The notes: generated by a model from the letters alone, not told the origin. 64,000 nucleotides of DNA from Pseudomonas ovata (GCF_003131185.1 NZ_QFFU01000010.1:124001-188000), one strand, 5' to 3'. Counted from the first letter of the stretch, positions 54,372 to 63,865 are shown. A program made the numbers and translations.

Positions 54372-55340
54372 TCAGCGCCGTTCAATGGGTTCGACGATCT
54401 GCAGGGCCAGGTTGCCCTTGTGCGAGCCGAGCTTGACCTTGAACGAAGGCACGCCGTTGGCGCGCATCACCAGCGTGTCGGTCAGCTCCACCGGGATCAC
54501 GTCACCGGGCTGCATGTGCAGGATGTCGCGCAGCAGCAATTGACGATTGGCCACCGTGGTGGTCACCGGCACCGACACATCGAGCACGTCTTCCTTGAGC
54601 GCCTTGACCCAGCGCTCGTCCTGGTCGTCGAGATCGGACTGGAAGCCGGCATCGAGCATTTCGCGGATCGGCTCGATCATCGAGTACGGCATGGTCACGT
54701 GCAGGTCGCCGCCACCGCCATCGAGCTCGATGTGGAACGTCGAGATCACCACGGCTTCGCTGGGGCCGACGATGTTGGCCATGGCCGGGTTCACTTCCGA
54801 GTTGATGTACTCGAAATTGACTTCCATGATCGCCTGCCAGGCCTCCTTGAGGTCGACGAAGGCCTGGTCCAGGACCATGCGCACCACGCGCAACTCGGTC
54901 GGGGTGAATTCACGCCCCTCGATCTTGGCGTGACGCCCGTCGCCGCCAAAGAAGTTGTCCACCAGCTTGAACACCAGCTTGGCATCGAGGATGAACAGCG
55001 CCGTACCCCGCAGCGGCTTGATCTTGGCCAGGTTGAGGCTGGTGGGCACGTACAGCGAATGCACGTATTCACCGAACTTCATCACCTGCACGCCGCCCAC
55101 CGCCACGTCCGCCGAACGGCGCAGCAGGTTGAACATGCTGATGCGGGTGTAACGGGCGAAGCGCTCGTTGATCATTTCCAGGGTCGGCATGCGTCCACGC
55201 ACGATCCGGTCCTGGCTGGTCAGGTCATAGGTCTTGACCGTACCGGGTTCGGAAATGGTGTCGGTATCCACCATGCCATCGTCCACGCCATGCAACAGCG
55301 CGTCGATTTCATCCTGGGACAGCAGGTCTTGCACGGCCAT
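54372..55340 (-). CDS. fliM: Flagellar switch protein FliM
   Basis: The 322-residue protein has the N-terminal CheY-binding peptide LSQDEIDALLHGV. The CheC-like middle domain has FARYTRISMFNLLRRSADV, and a FliN-like C-terminal domain follows. It receives phospho-CheY and sets rotation sense. It lies 10 bp after fliL and 59 bp before fliN. Confidence 0.96.
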   Translation of the reverse strand: MAVQDLLSQDEIDALLHGVDDGMVDTDTISEPGTVKTYDLTSQDRIVRGRMPTLEMINERFARYTRISMFNLLRRSADVAVGGVQVMKFGEYVHSLYVPTSLNLAKIKPLRGTALFILDAKLVFKLVDNFFGGDGRHAKIEGREFTPTELRVVRMVLDQAFVDLKEAWQAIMEVNFEYINSEVNPAMANIVGPSEAVVISTFHIELDGGGGDLHVTMPYSMIEPIREMLDAGFQSDLDDQDERWVKALKEDVLDVSVPVTTTVANRQLLLRDILHMQPGDVIPVELTDTLVMRANGVPSFKVKLGSHKGNLALQIVEPIERR

Positions 55341-55350
55341 GTCGTGGATC

Positions 55351-55851
55351 CTACTGCAATACGAAGTTAGTGAAGAGCAACTGCTCGACCACGGTCTTGC
55401 CCAGCTCTTTCTGGGCCACTTCCTGAATGCTGGCAGTCGCCTTCTGGCGCAGCATTTCCATGCCCACCGGCGTGGTCAGCGAATCGAACGGAATACCGGC
55501 GAACAACAACACCAGGTTGTTGCGGATGGTCGGCATATGGACCTTCAGGGCCTCCATGTCGGCGGCACTGCGCGCCAGCATGGTGATGCTGACCTGCATA
55601 TAGCGCTGGCGACCGTTGACATTGAAGTTGACCACGAAAGCCGGCGTCATGGCTTCGAATACCGCCGCCTGCTTGGCATTGGCCTGCGCGGCGGCGGCCG
55701 CCGGGTCCGGCTTGGGATCGGACTTGTGCATCAGAAACCAGGTCGCACCGACCGAAAGGCCGATGGCCAGGATCAGGCCTACCGCCCCAAGAATGATGAG
55801 CTTGAGTTTTTTCTTCGAGCCGGGCTCTTTGACTGCTTCGCTCTGCGCCAT
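55351..55851 (-). CDS. fliL: Flagellar basal body-associated protein FliL
   Basis: The 166-residue protein has a short basic cytoplasmic start (KEPGSKKKLKL), one membrane helix (LIILGAVGLILAIGLSVGATWFL) and a periplasmic stomatin-like domain (FVVNFNVNGRQRYMQVSITML). It supports stator function. It is the first gene of fliLMNOPQR-flhB and is preceded by a strong sigma-54 match. Confidence 0.94.
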   Translation of the reverse strand: MAQSEAVKEPGSKKKLKLIILGAVGLILAIGLSVGATWFLMHKSDPKPDPAAAAAQANAKQAAVFEAMTPAFVVNFNVNGRQRYMQVSITMLARSAADMEALKVHMPTIRNNLVLLFAGIPFDSLTTPVGMEMLRQKATASIQEVAQKELGKTVVEQLLFTNFVLQ

Positions 55852-55902
55852 GCCAATAATCCGTCACTATTCAGGGGGTTCACTGTTACGTGACTGAGGC
55901 AG

Positions 55903-55918
55903 AGCAAAGGTTATGCCA
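55903..55918 (-). promoter_or_regulatory. Sigma-54 promoter upstream of fliL
   Basis: On the minus strand TGGCATAACCTTTGCT matches the TGGCAY-N5-TTGCW consensus with correct 10-base GG-GC spacing. It lies about 52 bases before the fliL ATG. It predicts RpoN/FleQ-dependent transcription of fliL-flhB. Confidence 0.75.
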
Positions 55919-55992
55919 GAGTGCAACACATGCGCGCCACGCCGGCGATCAACCTGCCTCCTGGCAGCACGCTGTCGCGTAGCAGAGAGGGG

Positions 55993-56115
55993 GCCAGGAG
56001 CGCGCCTGCCGGAATGCCGGACCACCGCGACCGGCTGCGTAGCAGTCGTAAATTTGCAGCGTTTTCGAGATTTTTGCGGGCGCTGCGTACTCGGTCGCCG
56101 GCAAGCGGGCTCCTA
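55993..56115. repeat. REP-pair inverted repeat, copy D (diverged)
   Basis: The left arm AGGAGCGCGCCTGCCGG pairs imperfectly with CCGGCAAGCGGGCTCCTACC. The core GCGTAGCAGTCGTAAATTTGCAGCG is conserved with copies A-C. It is preceded by GCTGTCGCGTAGCA, as in copies B and C. It lies between fliL and fliK, so it separates two flagellar transcription units. Confidence 0.85.
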
Positions 56116-56139
56116 CCAGAGCCTGTGTCTACGACCCCA

Positions 56140-57486
56140 TCAGGCGTAATAGTCGATCTCGCTGCTGCCGATCACGCGCTGCACTGGCTGGCTGGCGGCG
56201 ACGGTCGGTTCTGCGGCGTGCCCGTCAGGCGCATCGCCACTGCCTGAGTCGACACGCGAACCACCGCGCTGGGCACGACTGGCCTGTTCCTGGGCCTGCT
56301 GTTGGGCCTGTTGCTGCGACTGGTCGGAAACGTTGACGTCGACCTGGCCAAGACCCTGCTGCTGGAAGGATTCACGCAGGCGGATCATCTGGCTTTCCAG
56401 TGCATCACGCACCCCCAGATGCGCACTGACGAAGGTGACCTGGGTCTGCTGGTCCGGCGCCATATTGACGCGGATGTCCAGGCGACCGAGTTCGGCCGGT
56501 TCGAGTTTGATTTCCGCCGACTTGAGATTCTGGCTGGAGAGGTACATCACCCGCTCGACGATGCCTTCGCTCCAGCCGCTCTGGTGCATGGCCAGCGGCT
56601 GGTTGATGACCGGTGTCGCCACGGGCGTGGCACTGCCTGCCCTGGCTGGCTGTGCCGCCTGGCTCAAGGCGGCCAGGCGCTCGGCGAAGTTGTCGACGCG
56701 GGTATCGCCCGCAGCCGCCTTGACGTCTTTCAGGCCGTCATCGAGCAGACCGGCCAGGGATTTCTCACCGCCCTCGGTTCCGCCTTCCAGATCCTGATCG
56801 CCTTGCAGACTTGCCAGGTTATTGACGATGTTCTGCGCGTCCGCCACTTCCCCGTCAACCAGGGCACCATTTTGCGCTGTCGGCGTCTGGGCAGTCGCCT
56901 GAGCCGCGCCGGGACGGCGACCGTTGGCACTTTCCAGGGCGAACTGCAAGGCATGCAGCCCCGCGAGTGGATCAACGTCAGGATCGAAGGCCTCCTCGGC
57001 GACCGCCTCGGCAGCCACTGTCGCCGCCGGCAGGATCAAGGGCAGCGCGCCCTGCCCGGCCTGTGCGGCAGCCATTGCCTGCTCGGCCTGCTCGGCGGTG
57101 CTACCGGTCGCATTCTGCGCCGCGCCGTCGGCGCCTTGCTCGCCCGAATGCCCCTGGTCGCCGGCTTGCGTCACAGTCTCGGCTGGCAAGTCATTGCCGC
57201 TTTCGGCAACGGCCGAGGTGTTATCGGCAACCTCTGGTGCCTCGTTCGGCTTGTCCTTGCCAGCCGTGGCCCTGGCCTTGTCAGGCGCATTGCGTTCGCG
57301 GGCCGCATTGGGCTGTACATCGCGGTCGGCCTTTGGCGCCTCGCGGGATTCGCGGTTGAATACCTTGGCGAAGCCGGACGCCGGGTCCTTGCCGATCTCA
57401 GCAGACCTGGACGAATGGCTGGCGGCACTGGACTTGGCCGAGGTCGCCGCATTGGTCTGGAGCAATACATTAGGGGCAAGGGACAT
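56140..57486 (-). CDS. fliK: Flagellar hook-length control protein FliK
   Basis: The protein is 448 residues from the ATG at 57486. It has a long, low-complexity N-terminal ruler region (Ala/Gln/Asp-rich) and a C-terminal FliK domain with LSSQNLKSAEIKLEPAELGRLDIRVN followed by a Gln-rich segment. It measures hook length and signals FlhB. It is the canonical fliK; a second FliK-like gene lies at 32858-34495. Confidence 0.9.
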   Translation of the reverse strand: MSLAPNVLLQTNAATSAKSSAASHSSRSAEIGKDPASGFAKVFNRESREAPKADRDVQPNAARERNAPDKARATAGKDKPNEAPEVADNTSAVAESGNDLPAETVTQAGDQGHSGEQGADGAAQNATGSTAEQAEQAMAAAQAGQGALPLILPAATVAAEAVAEEAFDPDVDPLAGLHALQFALESANGRRPGAAQATAQTPTAQNGALVDGEVADAQNIVNNLASLQGDQDLEGGTEGGEKSLAGLLDDGLKDVKAAAGDTRVDNFAERLAALSQAAQPARAGSATPVATPVINQPLAMHQSGWSEGIVERVMYLSSQNLKSAEIKLEPAELGRLDIRVNMAPDQQTQVTFVSAHLGVRDALESQMIRLRESFQQQGLGQVDVNVSDQSQQQAQQQAQEQASRAQRGGSRVDSGSGDAPDGHAAEPTVAASQPVQRVIGSSEIDYYA

Positions 57487-57559
57487 TTGAATCTCCGCAT
57501 CGGGCAGCACAATATCATTGCACCAGCAAGATGCGGGCCATGTCACAAAAGGGTCTGTT

Positions 57560-57955
57560 TCAGGTCACCAGGGGTGAGGCCTGGGCGACAAGGACTTCAC
57601 GCTCGGCGTCGAATAACCGGCGGATGATCAGGTATTCGCCATTGATCGACTCGACCAGTTCGTGCAGCCCCTCGACGATCTGATGGCGGGCCTGATCTTC
57701 GAGTTGACGGCACAGCTCCGACAGCCACACCGCCCCCATGTTACTGCTGCTGCCCTTGAAGCTGTGGGCCGCCAGCCCCAGCTCGACAAAATCCAGTGAG
57801 CCGCCGCCCAGGCGCGCGGCAAGCACCGCCTGGCGCAACAAGGCCATGCGCAGGTCGGAGTCCTTGAGAAAGACGTCGATCAGGGTCAGGTACTCGTCTT
57901 CCATGACGTCCTGCAAGGTCGTCAACACACTGTAATCCATATGAACGGCTGACAC
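57560..57955 (-). CDS. hptB: Histidine phosphotransfer protein HptB
   Basis: The protein is 131 residues from a GTG start with AAGGAG six bases upstream. An HPt four-helix domain carries the phospho-histidine in AAHSFKGSSSNMGA. In P. aeruginosa HptB receives phosphate from hybrid kinases (PA1611, RetS, SagS) and phosphorylates HsbR. It is directly downstream of hsbR, confirming the module. Confidence 0.9.
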   Translation of the reverse strand: MSAVHMDYSVLTTLQDVMEDEYLTLIDVFLKDSDLRMALLRQAVLAARLGGGSLDFVELGLAAHSFKGSSSNMGAVWLSELCRQLEDQARHQIVEGLHELVESINGEYLIIRRLFDAEREVLVAQASPLVT

Positions 57956-57970
57956 TTGCTCACTCCTTGA

Positions 57971-59695
57971 TCAAGAAACCGGAGGCAAGTATGCCACCAG
58001 CCCCCAGGAAAACTCCACGCAAACCGCCCGCCCCCCCTCTGACCAGCGGGCATCGCTGCACAGCGAGCGGACCAGCCTGAGACCACGACCGCACAACTGC
58101 TCGTGCGCAGGTGAACGAGCCAGCACACCTGGCACATCGAACCCGTTGCCGCTGTCCTGCAGGTTGATACTCAGTACGCCCCCTTCGGCGCTGGCCCGAA
58201 CCTCCAGCTGCAGACGGATAAAACCACTCTGCAACCGTTCAAGGCGCCGGGCCCGCTCCTGATAATAGCGGGCAAATCCGGCAGCATTGTGTTTAAGGCG
58301 CGAATCGAGACCCAGCACACCATGCTCCAGTGCATTGCTGTACAACTCGGCCAGTACGCTGTATAGCGCCCCGCTCTGGTCGCGCAAACCATGCACCTCC
58401 AACAGCAGTTGAAGAATGTAAGGCAGGGGATTGAACGTTTTCAGGGTGGCGGCGCGAAACTCGAAACTGGCTGACCAGTCCAGCGGATTGGCCGGACCGT
58501 CATCAATCCGGCTCGCCACCGGCATGCTCTCGCCCAGCGGGACCGAGGTGCTGATGTCCAGCATGCTGACGTCATCGCGTGCCTGGCCACCAAAATCATT
58601 CAGCGCCTGGAGGATTTCCTCGATCAGTTGTGCAGGCTCGCGGTTGGCGGCCAGCACTTCGCACAACCGCTGGGTGCCGAACAGGCGGTCCTGGGCGTCG
58701 CGCGTGTCCATGACACCATCGGAGAGCAAGAAGATCCGGTCGCCCGGCGCCAGTGGCAGGACTTCGGTGCGCTCGTCAAAGGCACTGGCTGGCAGGATAC
58801 CCAACGGCAAATGGCGTGACGGCAGGGACTGGTAGCCGCCAGCACCCGCGTGCAGCAGGTAGCCGTCCGGCAAGCCACCGTTCCAGAGTTCGACCTGTTG
58901 CTGCTTGAAATCGATGCACAGCAAGGTTGCACAACAGAACATGCCCACCGGCAGGATGCGCTTGAGCTTGGTGTTCATCTCACGCAGCATTTCCGGCAAG
59001 CCGTAGCCCTTGGCGGTCATGCCGTAGAACACCTCGGCCAGCGGCATGGCGCCGACCGCCGCCGGCAAGCCATGACCGGTAAAGTCGCCGAGAAACACAT
59101 ACATGTGCCCGGCCGGCGACCAGGCCGCCAGCATCAGGTCACCGTTGAACAGCGCATAGGGCGATTGCAGGTAGCGGATATTGGGCGAGTCCAGACAGCC
59201 CGAATGCGCCACCTGGTCGAAGACGGCCTTGGCCACGCGCTGCTCGTTGAGCAGGTGTTCGCGATGACTGGCCAGCAGGTCGCGCTGGCGCAGTACGGTG
59301 TCCTGCAACTGACGCAGACGGTTCATGGCATTGATCTTGGCGGCCAGCACCAAGGGGTTGAACGGCTTGGCAATGAAGTCGTCGCCACCGGCATCCAGGC
59401 AACGCGCCAGCGCTTCGCCTTCGGTCAGGGCCGTCAGGAAAATGATCGGCACCAGCGACTCGCCGGCCAGTTGCCTGATCTGCCGGGCCGCCTCGAAGCC
59501 GTCCATGACCGGCATCATGGCATCCATCAGCACCAGATGCGGCTGCTGGAGGCGGTACAACGCCAGCGCTTCGACACCGTTGGCAGCCACCAGGGCCTGA
59601 TGACCCTGACGCGTGATCAGGGTCGACAGCAGCAAGCGATCGCTGGGGCTGTCGTCGGCGATCAGAATGCGCAGGCAAGCGTTATCGGCTTGCAA
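57971..59695 (-). CDS. hsbR: HsbR-type response regulator with PP2C phosphatase and HATPase domains
   Basis: The 574-residue protein has a receiver at 1-120 with Asp58 (LVLMDAMMPVMDG) and Lys110. A SpoIIE/PP2C domain lies at about 190-385 (GDFTGHGLPAAVGAMPL; LLSDGVMDTRDAQ), and a C-terminal HATPase anti-sigma kinase at about 430-574 (LAELYSNALEHGVLGLD). It phosphorylates or dephosphorylates HsbA depending on its own phosphorylation. It begins at TTG 59695, just after the hsbA stop; no ATG precedes the receiver core. Confidence 0.9.
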   Translation of the reverse strand: MQADNACLRILIADDSPSDRLLLSTLITRQGHQALVAANGVEALALYRLQQPHLVLMDAMMPVMDGFEAARQIRQLAGESLVPIIFLTALTEGEALARCLDAGGDDFIAKPFNPLVLAAKINAMNRLRQLQDTVLRQRDLLASHREHLLNEQRVAKAVFDQVAHSGCLDSPNIRYLQSPYALFNGDLMLAAWSPAGHMYVFLGDFTGHGLPAAVGAMPLAEVFYGMTAKGYGLPEMLREMNTKLKRILPVGMFCCATLLCIDFKQQQVELWNGGLPDGYLLHAGAGGYQSLPSRHLPLGILPASAFDERTEVLPLAPGDRIFLLSDGVMDTRDAQDRLFGTQRLCEVLAANREPAQLIEEILQALNDFGGQARDDVSMLDISTSVPLGESMPVASRIDDGPANPLDWSASFEFRAATLKTFNPLPYILQLLLEVHGLRDQSGALYSVLAELYSNALEHGVLGLDSRLKHNAAGFARYYQERARRLERLQSGFIRLQLEVRASAEGGVLSINLQDSGNGFDVPGVLARSPAHEQLCGRGLRLVRSLCSDARWSEGGRAVCVEFSWGLVAYLPPVS

Positions 59696-59698
59696 GGC

Positions 59699-60001
59699 CT
59701 AGCCGACCTGGAACAGACGGGAAAAGTTGGAGATGGTAAGGATTTTGATCACATCCGGCGTGCAGTTGATCAACTGCACCACAGCCTTGTCGCCGCCGGC
59801 ATGATCGCGCAGCAGTAGCAGCATGCCCAGCGCCGAACTGTCCAGGTAATGCGTACCGCGCAGGTCGACAACATAGTCAAGGTCAGCACGCAGGTGTTGA
59901 TAGGCGGCACGAAAGGCCTGGTGAGACGCAAAATCAAAACGCCCTTCGACGAGCAGGGTCACTTGTCGGCCATCCGCAGAAAGCGCTGACGTGACGGTCA
60001 T
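59699..60001 (-). CDS. hsbA: Anti-anti-sigma factor HsbA (STAS domain)
   Basis: The 100-residue STAS domain has the phosphorylatable serine in HYLDSSALGMLLLLRDH. In P. aeruginosa unphosphorylated HsbA binds FlgM, freeing FliA for motility, while phosphorylated HsbA promotes HsbD diguanylate cyclase activity and biofilm. It overlaps none of its neighbours; hsbR starts three bases after its stop. Confidence 0.91.
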   Translation of the reverse strand: MTVTSALSADGRQVTLLVEGRFDFASHQAFRAAYQHLRADLDYVVDLRGTHYLDSSALGMLLLLRDHAGGDKAVVQLINCTPDVIKILTISNFSRLFQVG

Positions 60002-60080
60002 GGGACAGCCTCCTTTGCTGTGTTACCGATATGACACAGCCTAGACCATGATGACGCCAGCCCCACGGGATTTTGCCTTA

Positions 60081-60220
60081 GGCTCTGTACGTAAAGTGGC
60101 TGCGCTCGGCCATGCGGCGTTAAAAATCGACTCGCAATGCTCATTGACATGTGTCAACTGCGCTTGCTCACCGCTTTTTGCCTTGCCTGACCTTCGCTCA
60201 CCGACTTTTCGTACAGACCC
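60081..60220. mobile_element. 140-bp MITE-like element abutting the fliJ stop
   Basis: The left end is GGCTCTGTACGTAAAGT and the right end the inverse of GGGTCTGTACGAAAAGT (15 of 17 matching), both flanked by TA. This fits an IS5-group terminal-repeat miniature element with TA target duplication. It has no transposase. The right end lies immediately after the TA of the fliJ stop TAG (minus strand), so the insertion is at the last codon. Confidence 0.72.
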
Positions 60221-60669
60221 TAATACCCGTCCTGACGCGGCAGACGCTGGGACAACTCATCGAGCAGCTTCTGCTCGCGCTTGTCTTCAAGCTGCCGGGC
60301 TTCGTCGAGGTAGCGTTGTACCAGCTTGCGCAAGCCTTCGACCCGGGCGTAGGCCTGTTGCCAGGCGCCGCGGGCCTTGTCGAGGTTGACCTGATGCCAG
60401 GCCAGGCTCTTGCGCTGCTGGCCGATGGCCGTTTCGAGCTGATTCAGAAAGCGCTGGTAATTCATCAGCCACTGGCCCGAAACGCCGTGGCTGCCGCGAT
60501 TGATCCACTGCTCCTGGTAACTGAGGCGAAACTGATCCAGTTCCTGCAGTTTGTTCTGCGCCAGGTTGACCTGGCCCTGCAGATACCCCAGGCGCTGCGC
60601 TGCGGTGCGCTCGGCGGCTTCGGCCATCTCGACCACCGGCGCCAGGCGCGCGGCTCGACTGTTAGCCAT
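60220..60669 (-). CDS. fliJ: Flagellar export protein FliJ
   Basis: The 149-residue protein is almost wholly helical coiled coil, from RAARLAPVVEMAEAAERTAAQRLGYLQGQ to KREQKLLDELSQRLPRQDGY. It escorts substrates to the FliI ATPase and FlhA. The stop TAG uses the TA and the first base of the adjacent MITE-like element, yet the length is normal, so the protein seems intact. Confidence 0.9.
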   Translation of the reverse strand: MANSRAARLAPVVEMAEAAERTAAQRLGYLQGQVNLAQNKLQELDQFRLSYQEQWINRGSHGVSGQWLMNYQRFLNQLETAIGQQRKSLAWHQVNLDKARGAWQQAYARVEGLRKLVQRYLDEARQLEDKREQKLLDELSQRLPRQDGY

Positions 60670-60675
60670 GCGTCA

Positions 60676-62034
60676 TCACCCGCCCGGTGCGGGCCCGAAT
60701 ACAGCGGCCAGGGCATCGCCACTGCCTTGCAGGCTGACATTCTCACGCAGCCCCTGACGCTGGTAACGCACCAGCGCCGGTTGCAGCGAGATCGCAAGGT
60801 CTGTCTCGCGGTCGCCACCGGCCACATAGGCGCCGACGCTGATCAGGTCGCGGCTTTGCTGGTAGCGCGACCACAATTGCTTGAAATGCTGGGCGCGGGT
60901 CATGTGCTCGGGGCTCACGACGGCCGGCATCACCCGACTGATCGAGGCCTCGATGTCGATGGCCGGATAATGCCCCTCCTCGGCCAGACGCCTGGACAAC
61001 ACGATATGCCCGTCCAGCACCCCCCGCGCCGAGTCGGCGATCGGGTCCTGCTGGTCGTCGCCTTCGGACAAGACGGTGTAGAACGCCGTGATCGAACCGC
61101 CCCCGGCCTCGGCATTGCCGGCGCGCTCGACCAGCTTGGGCAGGCGGGCGAACACCGACGGTGGATAGCCCTTGGTGGCTGGCGGCTCGCCGATCGCCAG
61201 GGCGATTTCACGCTGGGCCTGGGCAAAGCGGGTCAGCGAATCCATCAACAACAATACGTTCTTGCCACGGTCACGGAAGTATTCGGCAATGCGTGTGCAG
61301 TACATCGCGGCGCGCAGGCGCATCAAGGGTGCATCGTCCGCCGGCGAGGCCACGACCACCGAACGCTTCAGGCCTTCTTCGCCCAGAATGTGCTCGATGA
61401 ACTCCTTGACCTCCCGGCCCCGCTCACCGATCAGGCCGACCACGATGATGTCGGCCTCGGTAAAGCGCGTCATCATGCCCAGCAGCACACTCTTGCCGAC
61501 GCCCGTACCGGCAAACAGGCCCAGGCGCTGGCCACGGCCGACCGTCAATAATCCGTTGATGCAACGAATGCCCACGTCCAGCGGCTGGCTGATCGGGTCG
61601 CGCTTGAGCGGGTTGATGGCCGGGCCGTCCATCGGCACCCAGTCTTCGGCCTTGATCGGCGGACGACCGTCGAGCGGTCGGCCCGCACCGTCAAGCACCC
61701 TTCCGAGCATGCTCATGCCCATCGGCAGCCGGCCGGTGTCGGCCAATGGCACCACGCGTGCACCCGGCGCAATGCCGGCCACACTGCCCACCGGCATCAG
61801 GAACACCTTGCCACCGGAAAAGCCCATGACCTCGGCTTCGACCTGCATCGGGTGATGACTGTCATCATTGATCACCACGCAGCGGCTGCCCATTGCCGCA
61901 CGCAAGCCTTCGGCTTCCAGGGTCAGGCCGACCATGCGCAGTAGGCGACCTTCGACCACCGGCTGGGTCGGCAGATCGATGGCCTCGCTGTAGCCCCCCA
62001 GGCGCTTGCCGAAACTCAGGCGTTCAAGGCGCAT
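60676..62034 (-). CDS. fliI: Flagellar export ATPase FliI
   Basis: The protein is 452 residues from the ATG at 62034 ([19 protein letters not shown]), which lies inside fliH with an 11-base overlap. Walker A is [15 protein letters not shown], Walker [22 protein letters not shown], and [16 protein letters not shown] the F1-type signature. It energises unfolding and entry of export substrates. Confidence 0.96.
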   Translation of the reverse strand: MRLERLSFGKRLGGYSEAIDLPTQPVVEGRLLRMVGLTLEAEGLRAAMGSRCVVINDDSHHPMQVEAEVMGFSGGKVFLMPVGSVAGIAPGARVVPLADTGRLPMGMSMLGRVLDGAGRPLDGRPPIKAEDWVPMDGPAINPLKRDPISQPLDVGIRCINGLLTVGRGQRLGLFAGTGVGKSVLLGMMTRFTEADIIVVGLIGERGREVKEFIEHILGEEGLKRSVVVASPADDAPLMRLRAAMYCTRIAEYFRDRGKNVLLLMDSLTRFAQAQREIALAIGEPPATKGYPPSVFARLPKLVERAGNAEAGGGSITAFYTVLSEGDDQQDPIADSARGVLDGHIVLSRRLAEEGHYPAIDIEASISRVMPAVVSPEHMTRAQHFKQLWSRYQQSRDLISVGAYVAGGDRETDLAISLQPALVRYQRQGLRENVSLQGSGDALAAVFGPAPGG

Positions 62035-62833
62035 CGGAGGGCTCTTCGGCAGGGGCGCTGGCGCGCGGGGTGGACACTTCAGGCAACTCAAGGCTCATGT
62101 CGGGGGCAGCAGGATGGGCAACCTGCTCGTGCATCTGGTCGTACATTCGCGCAATGGCCTGACTGATACGCGTCTCGACGCTGGCGTCGATGCGACTGTG
62201 TTCGGTCTCGATACGGCAACCGCCGGGGAGCAGGTTGTCATCCTCGAAGATTTTCCAGGTCTCTTCATGGCGCTCGCGCAACGCCTTGATCAGGTCGAAA
62301 TCCTGTGGATTGACGAAAATGCGCAGGTTGCTGGCCCCCATCGGCAGCAGCTTGAGGCAGTCGCGCAGCACATGGACGATCCGTTGCGAGTCAGTCTGCA
62401 GCTCGCGCTGGATCACCTGACGGGCAATGTGTTCGACCAGATGGACGACGGCCTTTTCGATTTGCGTGTCCTGTTCGGCCAACGGGTCGAGCAACTGGCG
62501 CATGACCTGCTCGAGGCTGTCGAGCCGTGCCGCCAGGGCAACGTCCGCCTCCTGGCGCACCTTGATCTGGGTGCTGTGAAAGCCTTCGCGCTCACCGGTG
62601 ACGAAACCCTCGTTCCAGGCTTCCTGGCGAATGCTTTCCAGCTCTTCGAGGGTCAACGGCTGGACTTCATCCAGCGGGACTTCCTCGACCGCATCCTGCT
62701 CGGGTTCAGGCTGCGGTTCAGGCTCCGGCGGCGCCACGTACGGATCGAAACTGGGCAAGGCCCACAGGTCGAGCCCACGTACATCCTTGGCGCGAATCAG
62801 GTCGCTTTGCGCTTCTTTACTGGAGCTGGACAT
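62024..62833 (-). CDS. fliH: Flagellar assembly protein FliH
   Basis: The 269-residue protein has an acidic Pro/Glu-rich region (residues about 30-60, [12 protein letters not shown]), a long coiled coil and the C-terminal FliI-binding domain ([21 protein letters not shown]). It regulates FliI and tethers it to FliN. The start at 62833 lies 16 bp after fliG. Confidence 0.94.
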   Translation of the reverse strand: MSSSSKEAQSDLIRAKDVRGLDLWALPSFDPYVAPPEPEPQPEPEQDAVEEVPLDEVQPLTLEELESIRQEAWNEGFVTGEREGFHSTQIKVRQEADVALAARLDSLEQVMRQLLDPLAEQDTQIEKAVVHLVEHIARQVIQRELQTDSQRIVHVLRDCLKLLPMGASNLRIFVNPQDFDLIKALRERHEETWKIFEDDNLLPGGCRIETEHSRIDASVETRISQAIARMYDQMHEQVAHPAAPDMSLELPEVSTPRASAPAEEPSDAP

Positions 62834-62848
62834 GTGCGAACTGGATCC

Positions 62849-63865
62849 TTAGATCATTTCCTCGCCGCCCTTGCCACCGAGAACAATCTCGCCAGCCTCG
62901 GCCATGCGACGGGCGATGGTGAGAATTTCTTTCTGTGCCGTTTCGACATCGCTGACCCGGACCGGCCCCTTGGCCTCCAGGTCGTCGCGCAGCAGCTCGG
63001 CGGCACGCTTGGACATGTTCTTGAAGATTTTTTCCTTGACCGCCTCGTCCGAACCCTTGAGCGCCAGCACCAGCACGTCCGAAGACACTTCGCGCAGCAG
63101 CGCCTGGATGCCACGGTCGTCGACATCGGCCAGGTTGTTGAAGACGAACATGAGGTCTTCGATCTGTACCGACAGGTCTTCGTCGACCTCGCGGATCGAG
63201 TCCATGAGCGTGCCTTCGATGGAGCTGTCGAGGAAGTTCATGATGTCGGCCGCACGCTTGATGCCCCCCAGCGTGGTGCGCGAGGTGTTGGCGTTGCCGG
63301 AGAACTGTTTCTCGAGGATCTGGTTGAGTTCCTTGAGCGCTGCCGGTTGCACCGTGTTGAGCGACGACACGCGCAGGATGATATCCAGACGTACCTTGTG
63401 GTCGAAATGGCCCAGCACTTCACCGGCCTGGTCGGCGTCCAGATAAGCCACCACAATGGCCTGGATCTGCGGGTGCTCGTAGCGGATGACGTCGGCCACC
63501 GCACGCGGCTCCATCCATTTCAGGCTGTCCAGGCCGCTGGTGTTGCCACCCAGCAGGATGCGGTCGATCAGGCCGTTGGCCTTGTCTTCACCCAAGGCCT
63601 GGGTCAGCATCTTGCGAATGTAACCGTCAGAGCCGACGCCCAGGCTGGTCTGGTCGCCGACCGTGTTGACGAACTCGTTCATCACCTGCTCGACCTGCTC
63701 GCGGTGCACATTGCGCATTTGCGCCATGGCCACGCCCACGCGCTGGACCTCCTTGGGGCCCATGTGCCGCAGCACTTGGGCGGCATCGGTTTCGCCCAGC
63801 GAAAGCAGCAATACGGCGGCTTTCTCGACCTTGCTCAGTTTGACTGCGGCGGCTCGATCATTCAT
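62849..63865 (-). CDS. fliG: Flagellar motor switch protein FliG
   Basis: The 338-residue protein has an N-terminal FliF-binding domain, a middle domain with the EHPQ motif (YEHPQIQAIVVAYLDADQ) and a C-terminal torque helix region (EAVKEKIFKNMSKRAAELLRDDLEAKGPVRVSDVE). It transmits torque from the stator. The ATG lies inside the fliF stop region (overlap of 8 bases). Confidence 0.96.
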   Translation of the reverse strand: MNDRAAAVKLSKVEKAAVLLLSLGETDAAQVLRHMGPKEVQRVGVAMAQMRNVHREQVEQVMNEFVNTVGDQTSLGVGSDGYIRKMLTQALGEDKANGLIDRILLGGNTSGLDSLKWMEPRAVADVIRYEHPQIQAIVVAYLDADQAGEVLGHFDHKVRLDIILRVSSLNTVQPAALKELNQILEKQFSGNANTSRTTLGGIKRAADIMNFLDSSIEGTLMDSIREVDEDLSVQIEDLMFVFNNLADVDDRGIQALLREVSSDVLVLALKGSDEAVKEKIFKNMSKRAAELLRDDLEAKGPVRVSDVETAQKEILTIARRMAEAGEIVLGGKGGEEMI

